A DNA stretch of 64,000 bases from NCBI RefSeq assembly GCF_007625205.1, contig NZ_VMNI01000004.1:1-64000 (forward strand), given 5' to 3'. This document shows, one piece after another, positions 1 to 9,490 of the stretch. Numbering within the stretch: the stretch's first letter is position 1; each line of letters opens with the position of its first letter. The DNA comes from Denitromonas ohlonensis. GTDB lineage: Bacteria; Pseudomonadota; Gammaproteobacteria; Burkholderiales; Rhodocyclaceae. Under the pieces are notes generated by a model that saw only the letters and a list, made by a program, of their open reading frames with translations, made no database searches and was not told the DNA's origin. A program made the translations under genes and the position numbers.

Positions 1-1
1 G

Positions 2-139
2 ATGGTCATGCCGGGCGACAACGTGTCGATCACCGTCAAGCTGATCGCCCCGATCGCCATGGAAGAAGGTCTGCGCTTCGCCATCCGTGAAGGCGGTCGT
101 ACCGTCGGCGCCGGCGTGGTTGCCAAGGTCATCGAGTAA
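2..139 (+). CDS. tuf: Elongation factor Tu, 3' end (partial)
   Basis: The open frame enters from the left edge and gives 45 residues matching the C-terminal beta-barrel domain 3 of EF-Tu (MVMPGDNV near the start, [14 protein letters not shown] near the end). EF-Tu is the GTPase that delivers aminoacyl-tRNA to the ribosome. The GTP-binding domain lies outside the window. A tuf gene directly before rpsJ is the usual junction between the str and S10 operons in betaproteobacteria. Confidence 0.97.
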   Translation: MVMPGDNVSITVKLIAPIAMEEGLRFAIREGGRTVGAGVVAKVIE

Positions 140-152
140 TCAATAACGTCCC

Positions 153-175
153 GGGCGGCACATGACGTGCCGCCC
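153..175 (+). promoter_or_regulatory. Hairpin between tuf and rpsJ
   Basis: A perfect 9-bp inverted repeat (GGGCGGCAC and GTGCCGCCC) with a 5-nt loop lies 13 nt after the tuf stop and 19 nt before the rpsJ start. No clean T-run follows, so it is not a classic intrinsic terminator. It could be a partial terminator for tuf, an RNA processing site, or a small leader structure for S10 operon control. Confidence 0.55.
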
Positions 176-194
176 TCGCTCTTTGGAATCTATT

Positions 195-506
195 ATGCAA
201 AGCCAAAAAATCCGTATCCGCCTGAAAGCTTTCGACTATCGTCTGATCGACCAATCCGCGCTTGAAATCGTCGAAACGGCGAAGCGCACCGGTGCCGTGG
301 TTCGTGGCCCGGTTCCGCTGCCGACGCGTATCGAGCGTTACGACGTGCTGCGCTCGCCGCACGTCAACAAGGCATCGCGTGATCAGTTCGAAATTCGTAC
401 GCATCAGCGCCTGATGGATATCGTTGATCCGACGGAAAAGACGGTTGACGCCCTGATGAAACTCGATCTGCCGGCTGGCGTCGATGTGGAAATCAAGTTG
501 CAGTAA
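195..506 (+). CDS. rpsJ: 30S ribosomal protein S10
   Basis: This 103-residue protein has the standard S10 length and begins [17 protein letters not shown]10 sits in the head of the 30S subunit and also joins NusB in transcription antitermination. An in-frame ATG at 162 would add 11 non-conserved residues and lies inside the upstream hairpin, so 195 is the start. It is the first gene of the S10 block and is separated from rplC by a 109-bp gap that carries its own promoter-like sequence. Confidence 0.97.
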   Translation: MQSQKIRIRLKAFDYRLIDQSALEIVETAKRTGAVVRGPVPLPTRIERYDVLRSPHVNKASRDQFEIRTHQRLMDIVDPTEKTVDALMKLDLPAGVDVEIKLQ

Positions 507-514
507 TTCTTGGC

Positions 515-544
515 TTGTGTTCTGTGCGCCTGGGCCGGTATAAT
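515..544 (+). promoter_or_regulatory. Putative sigma70 promoter before rplC with palindrome around the -10
   Basis: A perfect -10 hexamer TATAAT (539-544) has TTGTGT (515-520, 3 of 6 matches) 18 bp upstream. The -10 is exactly flanked by the inverted arms GGGCCGG (532-538) and CCGGCCC (545-551). Two further small dyads lie in the 109-bp gap (552-568 and 581-600). The -10 is strong and the -35 weak. A start near 551 would leave about a 65-nt leader before rplC. Confidence 0.45.
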
Positions 545-615
545 CCGGCCCTTGCGTTTTTCGCGCAAAATCTTTACGGCCCCGGTCAATCGCAACCGGG
601 ATTTGGGAGAATAAA

Positions 616-1257
616 ATGAGTCTAGGCCTTGTAGGTCGCAAGGTCGGGATGACTCGCATATTTACCGAAGATGGTCAAACCATCCCGGTGACTGTGCTTG
701 ACATGTCCGACAACCGCGTTAGCCAGATCAAGACCGCTGAGACCGACGGCTATACGGCCGTCCAGGTTGCCTTCGGCAAGCGTCGCGCTAGCCGGGTGGG
801 TAAGCCGCTCGCGGGTCACCTTGCCAAGGCTGGTGTTGAAGCCAGCTGGCTGCTTCAGGAATTCCGTGTCGATGCGTCGGCGCTCGATGGCGTCAAGCCG
901 GGTGATGCGCTGAGCGTGGATATCTTCGGTGTCGGCCAAAAGGTTGATATCGTCGGCACGTCCATCGGTAAGGGTTTTGCTGGCGCGATCAAGCGTCACA
1001 ACTTCTCTTCCAACCGTGCTTCTCACGGTAACTCGCTGTCCCACAACTCGGCCGGTTCGATTGGTCAGGCGCAGGATCCGGGCCGCGTGCTGCCGGGTAA
1101 GCGCATGGCGGGTCACATGGGTGCCGTTCAGCGCACCATGCAGAATCTGGAAGTGATTCGTGTGGATGCCGAGCGTCAGCTGCTGCTGGTGAAAGGTGCT
1201 GTTCCGGGTGCTCGGGGTGGTGATGTGGTTGTTCGGCCGGCAGTCAAGGGGGCGTAA
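616..1257 (+). CDS. rplC: 50S ribosomal protein L3
   Basis: A 213-residue L3 protein with the N-terminal [13 protein letters not shown] motif and a central extended loop containing SHGNSLSH near residue 137. L3 binds near the 3' end of 23S rRNA and seeds 50S assembly. A good ribosome-binding site (GGGAGA) lies 5 nt before the ATG. The stop overlaps the rplD start by one base (TAATG), indicating coupled translation. Confidence 0.98.
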   Translation: MSLGLVGRKVGMTRIFTEDGQTIPVTVLDMSDNRVSQIKTAETDGYTAVQVAFGKRRASRVGKPLAGHLAKAGVEASWLLQEFRVDASALDGVKPGDALSVDIFGVGQKVDIVGTSIGKGFAGAIKRHNFSSNRASHGNSLSHNSAGSIGQAQDPGRVLPGKRMAGHMGAVQRTMQNLEVIRVDAERQLLLVKGAVPGARGGDVVVRPAVKGA

Positions 1258-1880
1258 TGGAACTTAAGCTTCTTAATGAGCAGGGTCAGTCTGCCGAAAC
1301 AGTTCAGGTGTCCGACGTGCTGTTTGGTCGTGAGTACAACGAGGCGCTGATTCATCAGGTCGTCGTGGCTTACATGGCCAATGCCCGTTCGGGTAACCGT
1401 GCGCAGAAAGGGCGCTCCGAGATCGCCAAGTCGACCCGGAAACCGTGGCGTCAGAAAGGGACGGGCCGCGCTCGTGCCGGTATGGCGTCGAGCCCGCTGT
1501 GGCGCGGAGGTGGTCGGATTTTCCCGAACTCGCCCGACGAGAACTTCTCGCACAAGGTCAACCGCAAGATGTATCGCGCCGGCCTGGCGTCGATTCTGTC
1601 CCAGTTGGCTCGCGAAGGTCGTATCTCCGTGGTTGAGGATTTTGCCCTCGACGCACCGAAGACGCGCCTGGTGGCCGAAAAGCTGAAGGGCATGGGTTTT
1701 GTGGATTCGGTTCTTGTGATTACCGAAGAACTGAGCGAGAACCTCTTCCTGGCGTCGCGCAATCTGCGCGATGTGCTGGTGCTTGAGGTGACCGAGGCGG
1801 ATCCGGTGTCGCTGGTGCGCTTCCCGCAGGTTGTTGTGACCAAGGGTGCGCTGGCGAAGATGCAGGAGGTGTGGCAATGA
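1257..1880 (+). CDS. rplD: 50S ribosomal protein L4
   Basis: A 207-residue L4 with the conserved central stretch [14 protein letters not shown] that lines the peptide exit tunnel. In E. coli L4 also autoregulates the S10 operon through the leader before rpsJ. Here that leader is short (55 nt), so whether L4 control is kept is unclear. The start overlaps the rplC stop and the end overlaps the rplW start. Confidence 0.98.
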   Translation: MELKLLNEQGQSAETVQVSDVLFGREYNEALIHQVVVAYMANARSGNRAQKGRSEIAKSTRKPWRQKGTGRARAGMASSPLWRGGGRIFPNSPDENFSHKVNRKMYRAGLASILSQLAREGRISVVEDFALDAPKTRLVAEKLKGMGFVDSVLVITEELSENLFLASRNLRDVLVLEVTEADPVSLVRFPQVVVTKGALAKMQEVWQ

Positions 1881-2182
1881 GTCAGCTCAAGCAAGAGCGT
1901 CTGCTGAAGGTGCTGCTCGCACCGCAGATCTCCGAGAAGGCGACCTATATCGCCGACAAGAATGAGCAAGTGGTGTTCCGCGTCGTTTCGGACGCGACCA
2001 AGCCCGAAGTGAAGGCGGCAGTTGAGTCGCTCTTCAACGTGAAGGTGAAGTCGGTTCAGACCACGAACGTCAAGGGTAAGGTCAAGCGCTTCGGTAAAAT
2101 CACCGGTCAGCGCAAGGGTTGGAAGAAGGCGTTTGTCTGCTTGCAGCCGGGCCAAGAAATCAACTTCGCGGCTGGGGAGTGA
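1877..2182 (+). CDS. rplW: 50S ribosomal protein L23
   Basis: A 101-residue L23, the exit-tunnel protein that docks trigger factor and SRP ([12 protein letters not shown] motif near residue 13). The ATG at 1877 is chosen over the in-frame GTG at 1871 because AGGAGGT (1864-1870) is then ideally spaced and the ATGA overlap with the rplD stop is typical of this operon. Confidence 0.96.
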   Translation: MSQLKQERLLKVLLAPQISEKATYIADKNEQVVFRVVSDATKPEVKAAVESLFNVKVKSVQTTNVKGKVKRFGKITGQRKGWKKAFVCLQPGQEINFAAGE

Positions 2183-2189
2183 CTGAGCT

Positions 2190-3017
2190 ATGGCGTTGGT
2201 AAAAGTAAAGCCGACATCCGCTGGTCGTCGCGCGGTTGTTAAGGTTGTAAATAAAGATCTGTACAAGGGTCGTCCGCACGCAGCGCTGATCGAGAAGCAG
2301 TCGAAAAATGCTGGCCGCAACAATGCAGGCCGCATTACGGTGCGTCATCAGGGCGGTGGCCACAAGCAGCATTACCGCATGATCGATTTCCGTCGCAACA
2401 AGGACGGTATCGTGGCGAAGGTTGAGCGCGTCGAGTACGACCCCAACCGCTCCGCAAACATTGCGCTGCTGTGCTACGCCGATGGCGAGCGTCGCTACAT
2501 CATTGCCCCGCGCAACATCGAAGTGGGACAACAGGTCGTGAGTGGCTCCGAGGCGCCGATCAAGGTTGGTAACGCGCTGCCGATCCGGAATATTCCGGTG
2601 GGTACCGTGATTCACTGCATCGAAATGCAGCCCGGCAAAGGCGCTCAGCTGGCGCGTTCGGCGGGGGCATCGGTCCAGTTGCTGGCACGTGAAGGCTCTT
2701 ACGCGCAGCTTCGCTTGCGCTCAGGCGAAATTCGCCGGGTGCACGTTGAGTGCCGTGCGACCGTTGGTGAAGTCGGCAACGGTGAGCATGCGCTGCGCAA
2801 GATCGGTAAAGCTGGTGCCAATCGTTGGCGCGGTATTCGCCCGACCGTTCGCGGTGTGGTGATGAACCCGGTCGATCACCCCCACGGTGGTGGTGAAGGC
2901 CGTACGGGTGAGGGCCGCGTCCCGGTCAGCCCGTGGGGTACGCCCGCCAAAGGCTATCGGACGCGTAATAACAAGCGCACCGATTCGATGATTGTTCAGC
3001 GCCGCAAGAAGCGTTAA
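2190..3017 (+). CDS. rplB: 50S ribosomal protein L2
   Basis: A 275-residue L2, the usual family length, with the C-terminal [14 protein letters not shown] motif that holds the histidine implicated in peptidyl-transferase function. It is one of the largest primary 23S rRNA-binding proteins. It starts 7 nt after rplW and ends 10 nt before rpsS in the same transcription unit. Confidence 0.98.
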   Translation: MALVKVKPTSAGRRAVVKVVNKDLYKGRPHAALIEKQSKNAGRNNAGRITVRHQGGGHKQHYRMIDFRRNKDGIVAKVERVEYDPNRSANIALLCYADGERRYIIAPRNIEVGQQVVSGSEAPIKVGNALPIRNIPVGTVIHCIEMQPGKGAQLARSAGASVQLLAREGSYAQLRLRSGEIRRVHVECRATVGEVGNGEHALRKIGKAGANRWRGIRPTVRGVVMNPVDHPHGGGEGRTGEGRVPVSPWGTPAKGYRTRNNKRTDSMIVQRRKKR

Positions 3018-3027
3018 GGGGTAACGG

Positions 3028-3303
3028 ATGACTCGCTCTCTGAAAAAAGGCCCGTTTGTCGACGCTCACCTGTTGAATAAGGTGGACGCGGCGCGGGGTA
3101 GCAACGACAAGCGCCCGATCAAGACCTGGTCACGTCGCTCGACGGTACTGCCGGATTTCGTCGGTTTGACGATTGCCGTGCATAACGGTCGCCAGCACGT
3201 CCCGGTTTATGTGTCGGAAAACATGGTAGGCCACAAGCTTGGTGAATTCGCCCTGACGCGTACGTTCAAGGGGCATCTCGCCAGCAAAAAGGCGAAACGT
3301 TAA
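3028..3303 (+). CDS. rpsS: 30S ribosomal protein S19
   Basis: A 91-residue S19 beginning [12 protein letters not shown], with the conserved [10 protein letters not shown] and [14 protein letters not shown] stretches. S19 forms a complex with S13 in the 30S head near the A- and P-site tRNAs. It is tightly spaced between rplB and rplV. Confidence 0.97.
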   Translation: MTRSLKKGPFVDAHLLNKVDAARGSNDKRPIKTWSRRSTVLPDFVGLTIAVHNGRQHVPVYVSENMVGHKLGEFALTRTFKGHLASKKAKR

Positions 3304-3315
3304 GGAGTCTTGGTA

Positions 3316-3645
3316 ATGGAAACTAAAGCCATCCTCCGCGGCGTCCGCCTCAGCGCTCAAAAAGGGCGTCTGGTGGCAGACCAGGTCCGCGGAAAACCGG
3401 TGGAGCAGGCGCTGAGCATTTTGGCGTTTTCCCCGAAGAAAGGCGCACAGATCATCAAGAAGGTGGTCGAGTCCGCGATTGCAAACGCCGAGCATAACGA
3501 CGGCGCCGATATTGACGAGCTCAAGGTGAAGACGATTCACGTTGAAGAAGGTATGACGCTGAAGCGTTTTACCGCGCGCGCCAAAGGTCGAGGCAATCGT
3601 ATTCTGAAGCCGACGTGTCACGTGTACGTGACCGTCGGGAACTGA
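3316..3645 (+). CDS. rplV: 50S ribosomal protein L22
   Basis: A 109-residue L22, whose beta-hairpin lines the exit tunnel ([17 protein letters not shown] near the end of the sequence). The ATG at 3316 is preferred over the in-frame TTG at 3310 because AAGGAG (3302-3307) sits 8 nt upstream and METKAILRG is the conserved N-terminus. Confidence 0.96.
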   Translation: METKAILRGVRLSAQKGRLVADQVRGKPVEQALSILAFSPKKGAQIIKKVVESAIANAEHNDGADIDELKVKTIHVEEGMTLKRFTARAKGRGNRILKPTCHVYVTVGN

Positions 3646-3654
3646 GGGGAACTC

Positions 3655-4434
3655 ATGGGTCAGAAAATTCATCCTACCGGTTTCCGCCTTGCGGTAACTC
3701 GGGACTGGACCGCCCGTTGGTATGCATCGAAGAAGGACTTCGCCAAGACTTTGGCTGACGACCTCGCGGTGCGTGCTTTCCTGAAAAAGCGCCTGGCTCA
3801 CGCCTCTGTGGGTCGTGTGCTGATCGAGCGTCCCGCCAAGAATGCGCGTATCACGTTGTTCAGCGCACGTCCTGGCGTGGTGATTGGCAAGAAAGGCGAA
3901 GATATCGAGCGCCTGAAGGCCGATCTTCAGAAGATGATTGGTGTGCCGGTGCACGTCAATATCGAAGAAGTCCGCAAGCCGGAAACCGACGCGCAATTGA
4001 TCGCCGATTCGATCGCTCAGCAGCTCGAGCGCCGGATCATGTTCCGCCGTGCCATGAAACGCGCCATCCAGAACGCCATGCGTCTGGGCGTTCAGGGTAT
4101 CAAGATCATGAGCTCCGGTCGTTTGAACGGTGCTGAAATCGCTCGGACCGAGTGGTATCGCGAAGGCCGCGTGCCTTTGCACACCCTGCGCGCCAATATC
4201 GATTACGGCGTCTCGGAAGCCAAGACGACTTACGGTATCTCGGGCATCAAGGTCTGGGTTTACAAGGGCGAGATGCTGGGTCGCAATGAGCAGCCCGCAG
4301 CAACCGAGCCGGAAAACGAACCGCGTCGCGCACGCCGTGGTGGCCGTAATGACGGCGACAATCGCGGTCAGCGTCGCGCGCCCCGTCGCGCCGAAACCGG
4401 TGGCGATGCGGCCACTGAGAGCAGGAGTGAATAA
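3655..4434 (+). CDS. rpsC: 30S ribosomal protein S3 with long charged C-terminal tail
   Basis: A 259-residue S3 with the KH-domain [12 protein letters not shown] motif (about residues 78-89) that lines the mRNA entry site. The conserved core ends near residue 212. It is followed by a low-complexity tail of roughly 45 residues rich in Arg, Gly, Glu and Asn that is absent from the 233-residue E. coli protein but is often seen in betaproteobacterial S3. The stop overlaps the rplP start by one base. Confidence 0.97.
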   Translation: MGQKIHPTGFRLAVTRDWTARWYASKKDFAKTLADDLAVRAFLKKRLAHASVGRVLIERPAKNARITLFSARPGVVIGKKGEDIERLKADLQKMIGVPVHVNIEEVRKPETDAQLIADSIAQQLERRIMFRRAMKRAIQNAMRLGVQGIKIMSSGRLNGAEIARTEWYREGRVPLHTLRANIDYGVSEAKTTYGISGIKVWVYKGEMLGRNEQPAATEPENEPRRARRGGRNDGDNRGQRRAPRRAETGGDAATESRSE

Positions 4435-4847
4435 TGCTTCAGCCGAAAAGAAGAAAGTACCGCAAAGAACAGAAGGGCCGTAACACCGGCCTGGCAACGC
4501 GCGGCGCCAAAGTTAGCTTTGGTGAGTACGGTCTCAAGGCCACCGGCCGTGGCCGCCTGACTGCGCGTCAGATCGAATCGGCGCGTCGTGCCATGACGCG
4601 TCACATCAAGCGGGGCGGCCGCATCTGGATTCGTGTGTTTCCGGACAAGCCGATCAGCCGCAAGCCCGCCGAAGTGCGGATGGGCTCGGGTAAAGGTAAT
4701 CCGGAATACTACGTAGCCGAGATTCAGCCGGGCAAAGTGTTGTACGAAATGGATGGTGTTGACGAATCCCTGGCGCGCGAGGCCTTCCGCCTCGCGGCGG
4801 CGAAGCTGCCGTTTGCGACCACGTTCGTGACACGTCATGTGGGGTAG
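4434..4847 (+). CDS. rplP: 50S ribosomal protein L16
   Basis: A 137-residue L16 beginning [16 protein letters not shown], with the conserved [14 protein letters not shown] segment. L16 organises the A-site side of the 50S subunit. It is coupled to rpsC by a TAATG overlap and lies 2 nt before rpmC. Confidence 0.98.
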   Translation: MLQPKRRKYRKEQKGRNTGLATRGAKVSFGEYGLKATGRGRLTARQIESARRAMTRHIKRGGRIWIRVFPDKPISRKPAEVRMGSGKGNPEYYVAEIQPGKVLYEMDGVDESLAREAFRLAAAKLPFATTFVTRHVG

Positions 4848-4849
4848 TC

Positions 4850-5041
4850 ATGAAAGCAAGTGAACTCCGCGCGAAGAGCGTCGAAGAACTCAATAAGGAA
4901 ATGCTGGAATTGCTGAAGGCGCAATTTAGTATGCGCATGCAGTTGGCGACCCAGCAACTGACCAATACCAGCCAGCTTGGCAAGGTGCGTCGCGACATCG
5001 CACGCATTCGGACCCTTCTGCGTGAAAAGGCGGCTCAGTAA
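4850..5041 (+). CDS. rpmC: 50S ribosomal protein L29
   Basis: A 63-residue helical L29 ([18 protein letters not shown]). It sits next to L23 at the tunnel exit. Its stop overlaps the rpsQ ATG by one base, so the two are probably translationally coupled. Confidence 0.97.
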   Translation: MKASELRAKSVEELNKEMLELLKAQFSMRMQLATQQLTNTSQLGKVRRDIARIRTLLREKAAQ

Positions 5042-5310
5042 TGACTCAGGAAACGGTGAAATCTTCCCGCACGCTGGTGGGTAAAGTGGTGAGCGACAAG
5101 ATGCAGAAGACGGTGACGGTGCTGGTTGAGCGCCGCGTCAAGCATCCGTTGTATAGCAAGATCATCATGCGTTCAGCGAAGTATCATGCGCATGACGAAG
5201 AGGGTGTGGCAGCGGCTGGCGACCTGGTGGAAATCGAGGAATGCCGTCCGATCTCGCGCTCAAAGAACTGGAAGGTCTCCAAAGTGCTTGAGAAGGCGCG
5301 AGTCATTTAA
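5041..5310 (+). CDS. rpsQ: 30S ribosomal protein S17
   Basis: An 89-residue S17 with the OB-fold motifs [14 protein letters not shown] and [15 protein letters not shown]. It is a primary 16S rRNA binder of the 30S body. It is the last gene of the S10 block, followed by a 131-bp gap that marks the start of the spc block, as in E. coli. Confidence 0.98.
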   Translation: MTQETVKSSRTLVGKVVSDKMQKTVTVLVERRVKHPLYSKIIMRSAKYHAHDEEGVAAAGDLVEIEECRPISRSKNWKVSKVLEKARVI

Positions 5311-5319
5311 ATAAATGGC

Positions 5320-5355
5320 TGTAGTGGCTTGCTAAAAGTTTAGTAAGCCACTACA
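5320..5355 (+). repeat. 17-bp inverted repeat at the S10/spc boundary
   Basis: Arms 5320-5336 and 5339-5355 are complementary except for one G-T pair, separated by only 2 nt. The repeat begins 9 nt after the rpsQ stop. No T-run follows the 3' arm, so as a terminator it would be atypical. It overlaps the putative spc promoter (-35 in the left arm, -10 at the right edge). Confidence 0.8.
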
Positions 5356-5357
5356 AT
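5329..5357 (+). promoter_or_regulatory. Putative sigma70 promoter of the spc block
   Basis: TTGCTA (5329-5334, 4 of 6 matches) and TACAAT (5352-5357, 5 of 6) are separated by 17 bp. Transcription from about 5364 would give a leader of about 78 nt before rplN, with small dyads at 5385-5398 (AACCC/GGGTT) and 5409-5419 (CCGC/GCGG). Confidence 0.55.
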
Positions 5358-5441
5358 TCCGCTTCTTTGCTCTTTCGAGCATAAAACCCGAACGGGTTCC
5401 AAGACTGACCGCTTAGCGGGCCAAGTTGGAGTGTAAAACTC

Positions 5442-5810
5442 ATGATTCAAATGCAAACGGTGCTGAACGTCGCCGATAACTCTGGCGCGCGTTCCGTGAT
5501 GTGCATCAAGGTGTTGGGCGGCTCCAAGCGCCGCTACGCCGGGGTGGGCGACATCATCAAGGTCGCGATCAAGGAGGCTGTGCCTCGTGGTCGTGTCAAG
5601 AAGGGCGATGTGTATAGCGCGGTGGTGGTGCGTACAGCGAAGGGCGTTCGCCGTTCGGATGGCGCGCTCATTAAATTCGATGGCAATGCGGCGGTCTTGC
5701 TGAACTCCAAGATGGAGCCGATCGGGACGCGTATCTTCGGGCCGGTGACGCGCGAGTTGCGTACCGAGCGCTTCATGAAGATCGTTTCGCTCGCACCTGA
5801 AGTTCTGTAA
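5442..5810 (+). CDS. rplN: 50S ribosomal protein L14
   Basis: A 122-residue L14 starting [17 protein letters not shown], the exact family length. L14 contacts L19 and the 30S subunit at bridge B8. It is the first gene of the spc block, preceded by the putative promoter and inverted repeat at 5320-5357. Confidence 0.98.
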   Translation: MIQMQTVLNVADNSGARSVMCIKVLGGSKRRYAGVGDIIKVAIKEAVPRGRVKKGDVYSAVVVRTAKGVRRSDGALIKFDGNAAVLLNSKMEPIGTRIFGPVTRELRTERFMKIVSLAPEVL

Positions 5811-5819
5811 GGAGCGGTC

Positions 5820-6137
5820 ATGAAGAAGATTCGTACGGGCGACGAAGTCGTCGTTCTGGCTGGCAAAGATCGTGGTCGTCGCGGTGTTGTACTGCGTCGT
5901 GTGGATGCTGAGCTGGTGGTTGTTGAGGGTGTTAATCGTGTCAAGAAGCACGTGCGCCCGAACCCCATGAAGGGTGAGGTGGGTGGCATTGTTGAAAAAG
6001 ACATGCCGATCCATGTTTCCAATGTTGCGCTGTTCAATCCTGCGGCCCAGAAGGGCGATCGTGTTGGGATTAAAGTGCTTGAAGACGGTCGCAAAGCGCG
6101 CGTGTTCAAGTCGAACGGCGAACTGGTCGACGCTTAA
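5820..6137 (+). CDS. rplX: 50S ribosomal protein L24
   Basis: A 105-residue L24 with a KOW motif ([19 protein letters not shown], about residues 6-24). It initiates 50S assembly on 23S rRNA and lies near the tunnel exit. It starts 9 nt after rplN and ends 9 nt before rplE, with an AAGGA site for the latter. Confidence 0.97.
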   Translation: MKKIRTGDEVVVLAGKDRGRRGVVLRRVDAELVVVEGVNRVKKHVRPNPMKGEVGGIVEKDMPIHVSNVALFNPAAQKGDRVGIKVLEDGRKARVFKSNGELVDA

Positions 6138-6146
6138 GGAAACGCG

Positions 6147-6686
6147 ATGGCACGCTTGCAAGATTTCTATAAGGAAACCGTCGTTCCTGGCTTGGTCAAG
6201 CAGTTTGGCTACAAGTCAGTAATGGAGGTTCCGCGAATCACGAAGATCACCTTGAATATGGGTGTCGGTGAGGCGGTTGGCGACAAGAAGATTCTCGAGT
6301 TCGCGGTGGGTGACATGGCCAAGGTGGCCGGTCAGAAGCCGGTGGTGACTCGGGCGCGTAAGTCGATTGCTGGCTTCAAGATTCGCGATGGTTACCCGAT
6401 CGGGTGCATGGTGACGCTCCGTGGTCCTCGCATGTTCGAGTTCCTGGACCGCTTCGTGACGGTGGCTCTGCCGCGCGTTCGCGACTTTCGCGGTATTGCT
6501 GCGAAGGGTTTTGATGGTCGGGGTAACTACAACGTCGGCGTCAAAGAGCAAATTATTTTTCCGGAAATCGAATACGACAAGGTTGATGCCCTGCGTGGCA
6601 TGAACATCAGTATTACGACCACCGCGAAGACTGACGCAGAGGCGCGAGCGCTCCTGACCGCGTTCAAGTTTCCGTTCAAGAATTGA
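6147..6686 (+). CDS. rplE: 50S ribosomal protein L5
   Basis: A 179-residue L5 with [15 protein letters not shown] near the N-terminus and the [18 protein letters not shown] loop near residue 130. L5 binds 5S rRNA and contacts P-site tRNA. In E. coli the S8 autoregulatory site lies at the start of rplE. A comparable RNA fold was not evaluated here. Confidence 0.98.
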   Translation: MARLQDFYKETVVPGLVKQFGYKSVMEVPRITKITLNMGVGEAVGDKKILEFAVGDMAKVAGQKPVVTRARKSIAGFKIRDGYPIGCMVTLRGPRMFEFLDRFVTVALPRVRDFRGIAAKGFDGRGNYNVGVKEQIIFPEIEYDKVDALRGMNISITTTAKTDAEARALLTAFKFPFKN

Positions 6687-6693
6687 GGGCGAT

Positions 6694-6999
6694 ATGGCGA
6701 AACTGGCTCTGATCAATCGCGAAGAGAAGCGTCGCAAGCTGGTGGCGAAATATGCCGCCAAGCGGGCCGCGCTGGTAGCGCAAATTAACGACTCCAGTCT
6801 GTCGGACGAGGAGCGTATGGCGGCACGGCTGAAGATTCAGCAACTGCCCCGTAACGCAAGCCCGACGCGTGGTCGTAATCGTTGCAGCCTGACGGGTCGT
6901 CCGCGGGGTGTGTTCCGTAAATTCGGTCTGTGTCGCAACAAGCTCCGGGAAGTCGCTTTCCGTGGTGAGGTGCCGGGTATGACCAAGGCGAGCTGGTAA
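6694..6999 (+). CDS. rpsN: 30S ribosomal protein S14 (zinc-free form)
   Basis: A 101-residue S14 of the long type. It lacks the paired CxxC zinc motifs of the short form and keeps the C-terminal [20 protein letters not shown] signature. It is assembled in the 30S head. It lies 7 nt after rplE with a GAGGGCGAT leader. Confidence 0.97.
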   Translation: MAKLALINREEKRRKLVAKYAAKRAALVAQINDSSLSDEERMAARLKIQQLPRNASPTRGRNRCSLTGRPRGVFRKFGLCRNKLREVAFRGEVPGMTKASW

Positions 7000-7011
7000 G
7001 GAGAGACGAAG

Positions 7012-7407
7012 ATGAGTATGTCTGATCCGATCGCCGATATGTTGACCCGCATCCGTAACGGTCAGCAGGCGCAAAAGTCGACTGTTGCAATGCCCTCTTC
7101 GAAGCTGAAGGTGGCGATTGCCAAAGTGCTGCAAGAAGAAGGTTATATCGACGGTTTCTCGGTACGGGAAGCTGGTGGTAAGCCCGAGCTTGATGTGGTG
7201 CTCAAGTATTATGCTGGTGCGCCGGTGATCGAGCGTATCGAGCGTATTTCCAAGCCTGGCCTGCGTGTGTACAAGGGCAGCCAGGATTTGCCCCGCGTCA
7301 TGAACGGCCTGGGCGTTGCGATTGTGTCGACCCCCAAGGGTGTGATGACCGATCGTGCCGCACGTGCTGGTCGTGTCGGTGGCGAAGTCATCTGCATCGT
7401 GGCGTAA
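7012..7407 (+). CDS. rpsH: 30S ribosomal protein S8
   Basis: A 131-residue S8 starting [17 protein letters not shown], closely matching the E. coli start (MSMQDPIADM), so the first of two in-frame ATGs (7012 and 7018) is used. S8 binds helix 21 of 16S rRNA and is the spc-operon autoregulator in E. coli. Confidence 0.98.
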   Translation: MSMSDPIADMLTRIRNGQQAQKSTVAMPSSKLKVAIAKVLQEEGYIDGFSVREAGGKPELDVVLKYYAGAPVIERIERISKPGLRVYKGSQDLPRVMNGLGVAIVSTPKGVMTDRAARAGRVGGEVICIVA

Positions 7408-7417
7408 GGAGGCGGAC

Positions 7418-7951
7418 ATGTCGCGTGTAGCAAAAAATCCGGTCTCCGTCCCCAAGGGTGTGGATGTCAAGATCGATGCAGCAAACATTACTGTCAAAGG
7501 GCCGCTGGGCTCCTTGACTCGTGCGCTCCATCCGGCGGTTTCGATTGTTCTGAATGGTGACGAAGTTCAGTGCGCAGCCGTGGCTGGTCAGGTCGCAGGG
7601 CGTGCGATGTCCGGAACGATGCGTTCGCTGGTGGCCAACATGGTGACCGGTGTAACGCAGGGTTTTCAGCGCAAGCTGACCCTGGTTGGCGTCGGATACC
7701 GTGCTCAGGCTCAGGGCGACAAGCTGAACCTCAGTCTTGGTTTCTCGCACCCGGTGTCGCACCAGATGCCTGCTGGCGTGACGGTGGAAACGCCGACCCA
7801 GACGGAAGTTCTGATCAAGGGTGTCGACAAGCAGCAAGTCGGTCAAGTTGCCGCCGAAGTGCGCGCCTACCGGAGCCCGGAGCCCTATAAGGGCAAGGGC
7901 GTTCGTTACGCGGACGAGGTTGTGGTCATCCGCGAAACCAAGAAGAAGTAA
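7418..7951 (+). CDS. rplF: 50S ribosomal protein L6
   Basis: A 177-residue L6 beginning [17 protein letters not shown] and containing the C-terminal signature [14 protein letters not shown]. It sits near the factor-binding site. The ATG at 7418 follows GTAAGGAGG at the correct distance. Upstream in-frame starts lie inside rpsH and are not conserved. Confidence 0.97.
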   Translation: MSRVAKNPVSVPKGVDVKIDAANITVKGPLGSLTRALHPAVSIVLNGDEVQCAAVAGQVAGRAMSGTMRSLVANMVTGVTQGFQRKLTLVGVGYRAQAQGDKLNLSLGFSHPVSHQMPAGVTVETPTQTEVLIKGVDKQQVGQVAAEVRAYRSPEPYKGKGVRYADEVVVIRETKKK

Positions 7952-7963
7952 GGGCCGTTTGTC

Positions 7964-8320
7964 ATGATGAACAAAAAAGCGACGCGCGTGCGTCGGGCTC
8001 GCAAAACCCGAGCCAAAATCTCCGAGCTGAAAGCGGTCCGACTGACGGTGTTCCGTTCGAATTTGCACATCTACGCCCAGATCATTTCTGGTTGTGGCTC
8101 CCGCGTTCTGGCGGCGGCTTCGACGGTAGAGCAGGGAGTTCGTGGCGAAGCGGGCAAGGGTGGCACTGTTGCCGCCGCGGTGTCGGTTGGCAAGACCATT
8201 GCCGAGCGCGCCAAGGCCGCCGGCATCGAAACGGTCGCCTTTGATCGTGCTGGATTCCACTATCACGGCCGCGTCAAGGCGCTGGCAGAGGCGGCTCGCG
8301 AAGCCGGCCTCAAGTTCTAA
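7964..8320 (+). CDS. rplR: 50S ribosomal protein L18
   Basis: An L18 of 118 residues (117 if the second ATG at 7967 is used), with the basic N-terminus [15 protein letters not shown] and the C-terminal [23 protein letters not shown] signature. It binds 5S rRNA together with L5. The two adjacent ATGs leave the exact start uncertain by one codon. Confidence 0.96.
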   Translation: MMNKKATRVRRARKTRAKISELKAVRLTVFRSNLHIYAQIISGCGSRVLAAASTVEQGVRGEAGKGGTVAAAVSVGKTIAERAKAAGIETVAFDRAGFHYHGRVKALAEAAREAGLKF

Positions 8321-8332
8321 GCGAGGTTAGCA

Positions 8333-8857
8333 ATGGCGAAACAGCAAACCAAACGCGCCCCGGCAGCCGAAGAACGCGATGATTCCTTTCGCGAAAAAAT
8401 GGTGGCCATTAATCGGGTCACCAAGGTTGTCAAGGGTGGCCGTATTCTGGGCTTCGCAGCGCTGACGGTTGTCGGTGACGGTGATGGCACGGTCGGCATG
8501 GGCAAGGGCAAGTCCCGCGAAGTGCCTGTTGCCGTTCAGAAGGCGATGGACGAAGCGCGTCGCAAGATGGCGAAAGTCTCCCTGAAGAACGGAACCCTGC
8601 ATCACGCGGTGATTGGCAAGCACGGTGCCGCGACGGTACTGATGCAGCCGGCACCTACGGGTACCGGAATCATCGCGGGCGGCCCGATGCGTGCCGTCTT
8701 CGAGGTGATGGGCGTGACCGACATCATTTGCAAGAGCCAGGGTTCGTCGAACCCGTACAACGTGGTTCGCGCTACGTTGAATGGCCTCTTCGCAGTTCGC
8801 ACTCCGGCCCAGATTGCTGCCAAGCGCGGCAAGACGGTCGAAGAAGTGATGGGGTGA
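8333..8857 (+). CDS. rpsE: 30S ribosomal protein S5
   Basis: A 174-residue S5 with the [17 protein letters not shown] motif (about residues 28-44) and [15 protein letters not shown]. It has a role in decoding fidelity and the mRNA entry helicase. It lies 4 nt before rpmD. Confidence 0.98.
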   Translation: MAKQQTKRAPAAEERDDSFREKMVAINRVTKVVKGGRILGFAALTVVGDGDGTVGMGKGKSREVPVAVQKAMDEARRKMAKVSLKNGTLHHAVIGKHGAATVLMQPAPTGTGIIAGGPMRAVFEVMGVTDIICKSQGSSNPYNVVRATLNGLFAVRTPAQIAAKRGKTVEEVMG

Positions 8858-8861
8858 ACTC

Positions 8862-9044
8862 ATGGCTGACAAAAAAGTAAAAGTTACGCTCATCAAGAGC
8901 GTCATCGGAACCAAGCAGTCCCATCGTGCCACCGTGCGTGGTCTGGGCTTGCGCCGTCTTAACCATACGGTTGAGCTTCAGGACACCCCCGAGGTGCGCG
9001 GCATGGTTAATAAAGTCGCCTACCTGGTGAAGTGCGAGGGCTAA
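8862..9044 (+). CDS. rpmD: 50S ribosomal protein L30
   Basis: A 60-residue L30 with the [21 protein letters not shown] core. It is directly adjacent to rplO with no intervening base, so translation is probably coupled. Confidence 0.97.
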   Translation: MADKKVKVTLIKSVIGTKQSHRATVRGLGLRRLNHTVELQDTPEVRGMVNKVAYLVKCEG

Positions 9045-9479
9045 ATGCAACTCAATACCATCAAATCGGCCGAAGGCGCCAAGCACGCACGTAAGCGCGT
9101 CGGGCGCGGCATTGGCAGCGGCCTCGGCAAGACCGCAGGTCGTGGCCACAAAGGTCAGAAATCCCGTTCCGGCGGTTTCCACAAAGTCGGTTTTGAAGGC
9201 GGTCAGATGCCGATTCAACGCCGTCTGCCGAAGCGTGGCTTTGTGTCGCTGGTGCGTGGCCGCAACGTTGAAGTCCGCTTGTCCGAACTGGATCAGCTGC
9301 CGGTCGATCAGATTGACCTGCTGGTGCTGAAACAGGCTGGAGTGATTCCTGCCGATGCGCTGTCGGCAAAAGTGATTCTGTCGGGTGCCATTACCCGCAA
9401 AGTCGCCCTGTCGGGTGTCGGTGCGACCAAAGGTGCGCTTGCAGCGATTGAGGCTGCCGGCGGCAGCGTCGCGGCGTAA
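9045..9479 (+). CDS. rplO: 50S ribosomal protein L15
   Basis: A 144-residue L15 with the Gly/Lys/Arg-rich N-terminus ([20 protein letters not shown]) and [18 protein letters not shown]. It is a late 50S assembly protein. It starts one base after the rpmD stop and precedes secY, as in the E. coli spc operon. Confidence 0.98.
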   Translation: MQLNTIKSAEGAKHARKRVGRGIGSGLGKTAGRGHKGQKSRSGGFHKVGFEGGQMPIQRRLPKRGFVSLVRGRNVEVRLSELDQLPVDQIDLLVLKQAGVIPADALSAKVILSGAITRKVALSGVGATKGALAAIEAAGGSVAA

Positions 9480-9490
9480 GGCGGTAGATC

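Noticed and set aside
3130-4497. A 455-codon frame on the - strand opposite rpsS-rplV-rpsC
   Set aside because: It crosses three conserved ribosomal protein genes in antisense and has no domain support.
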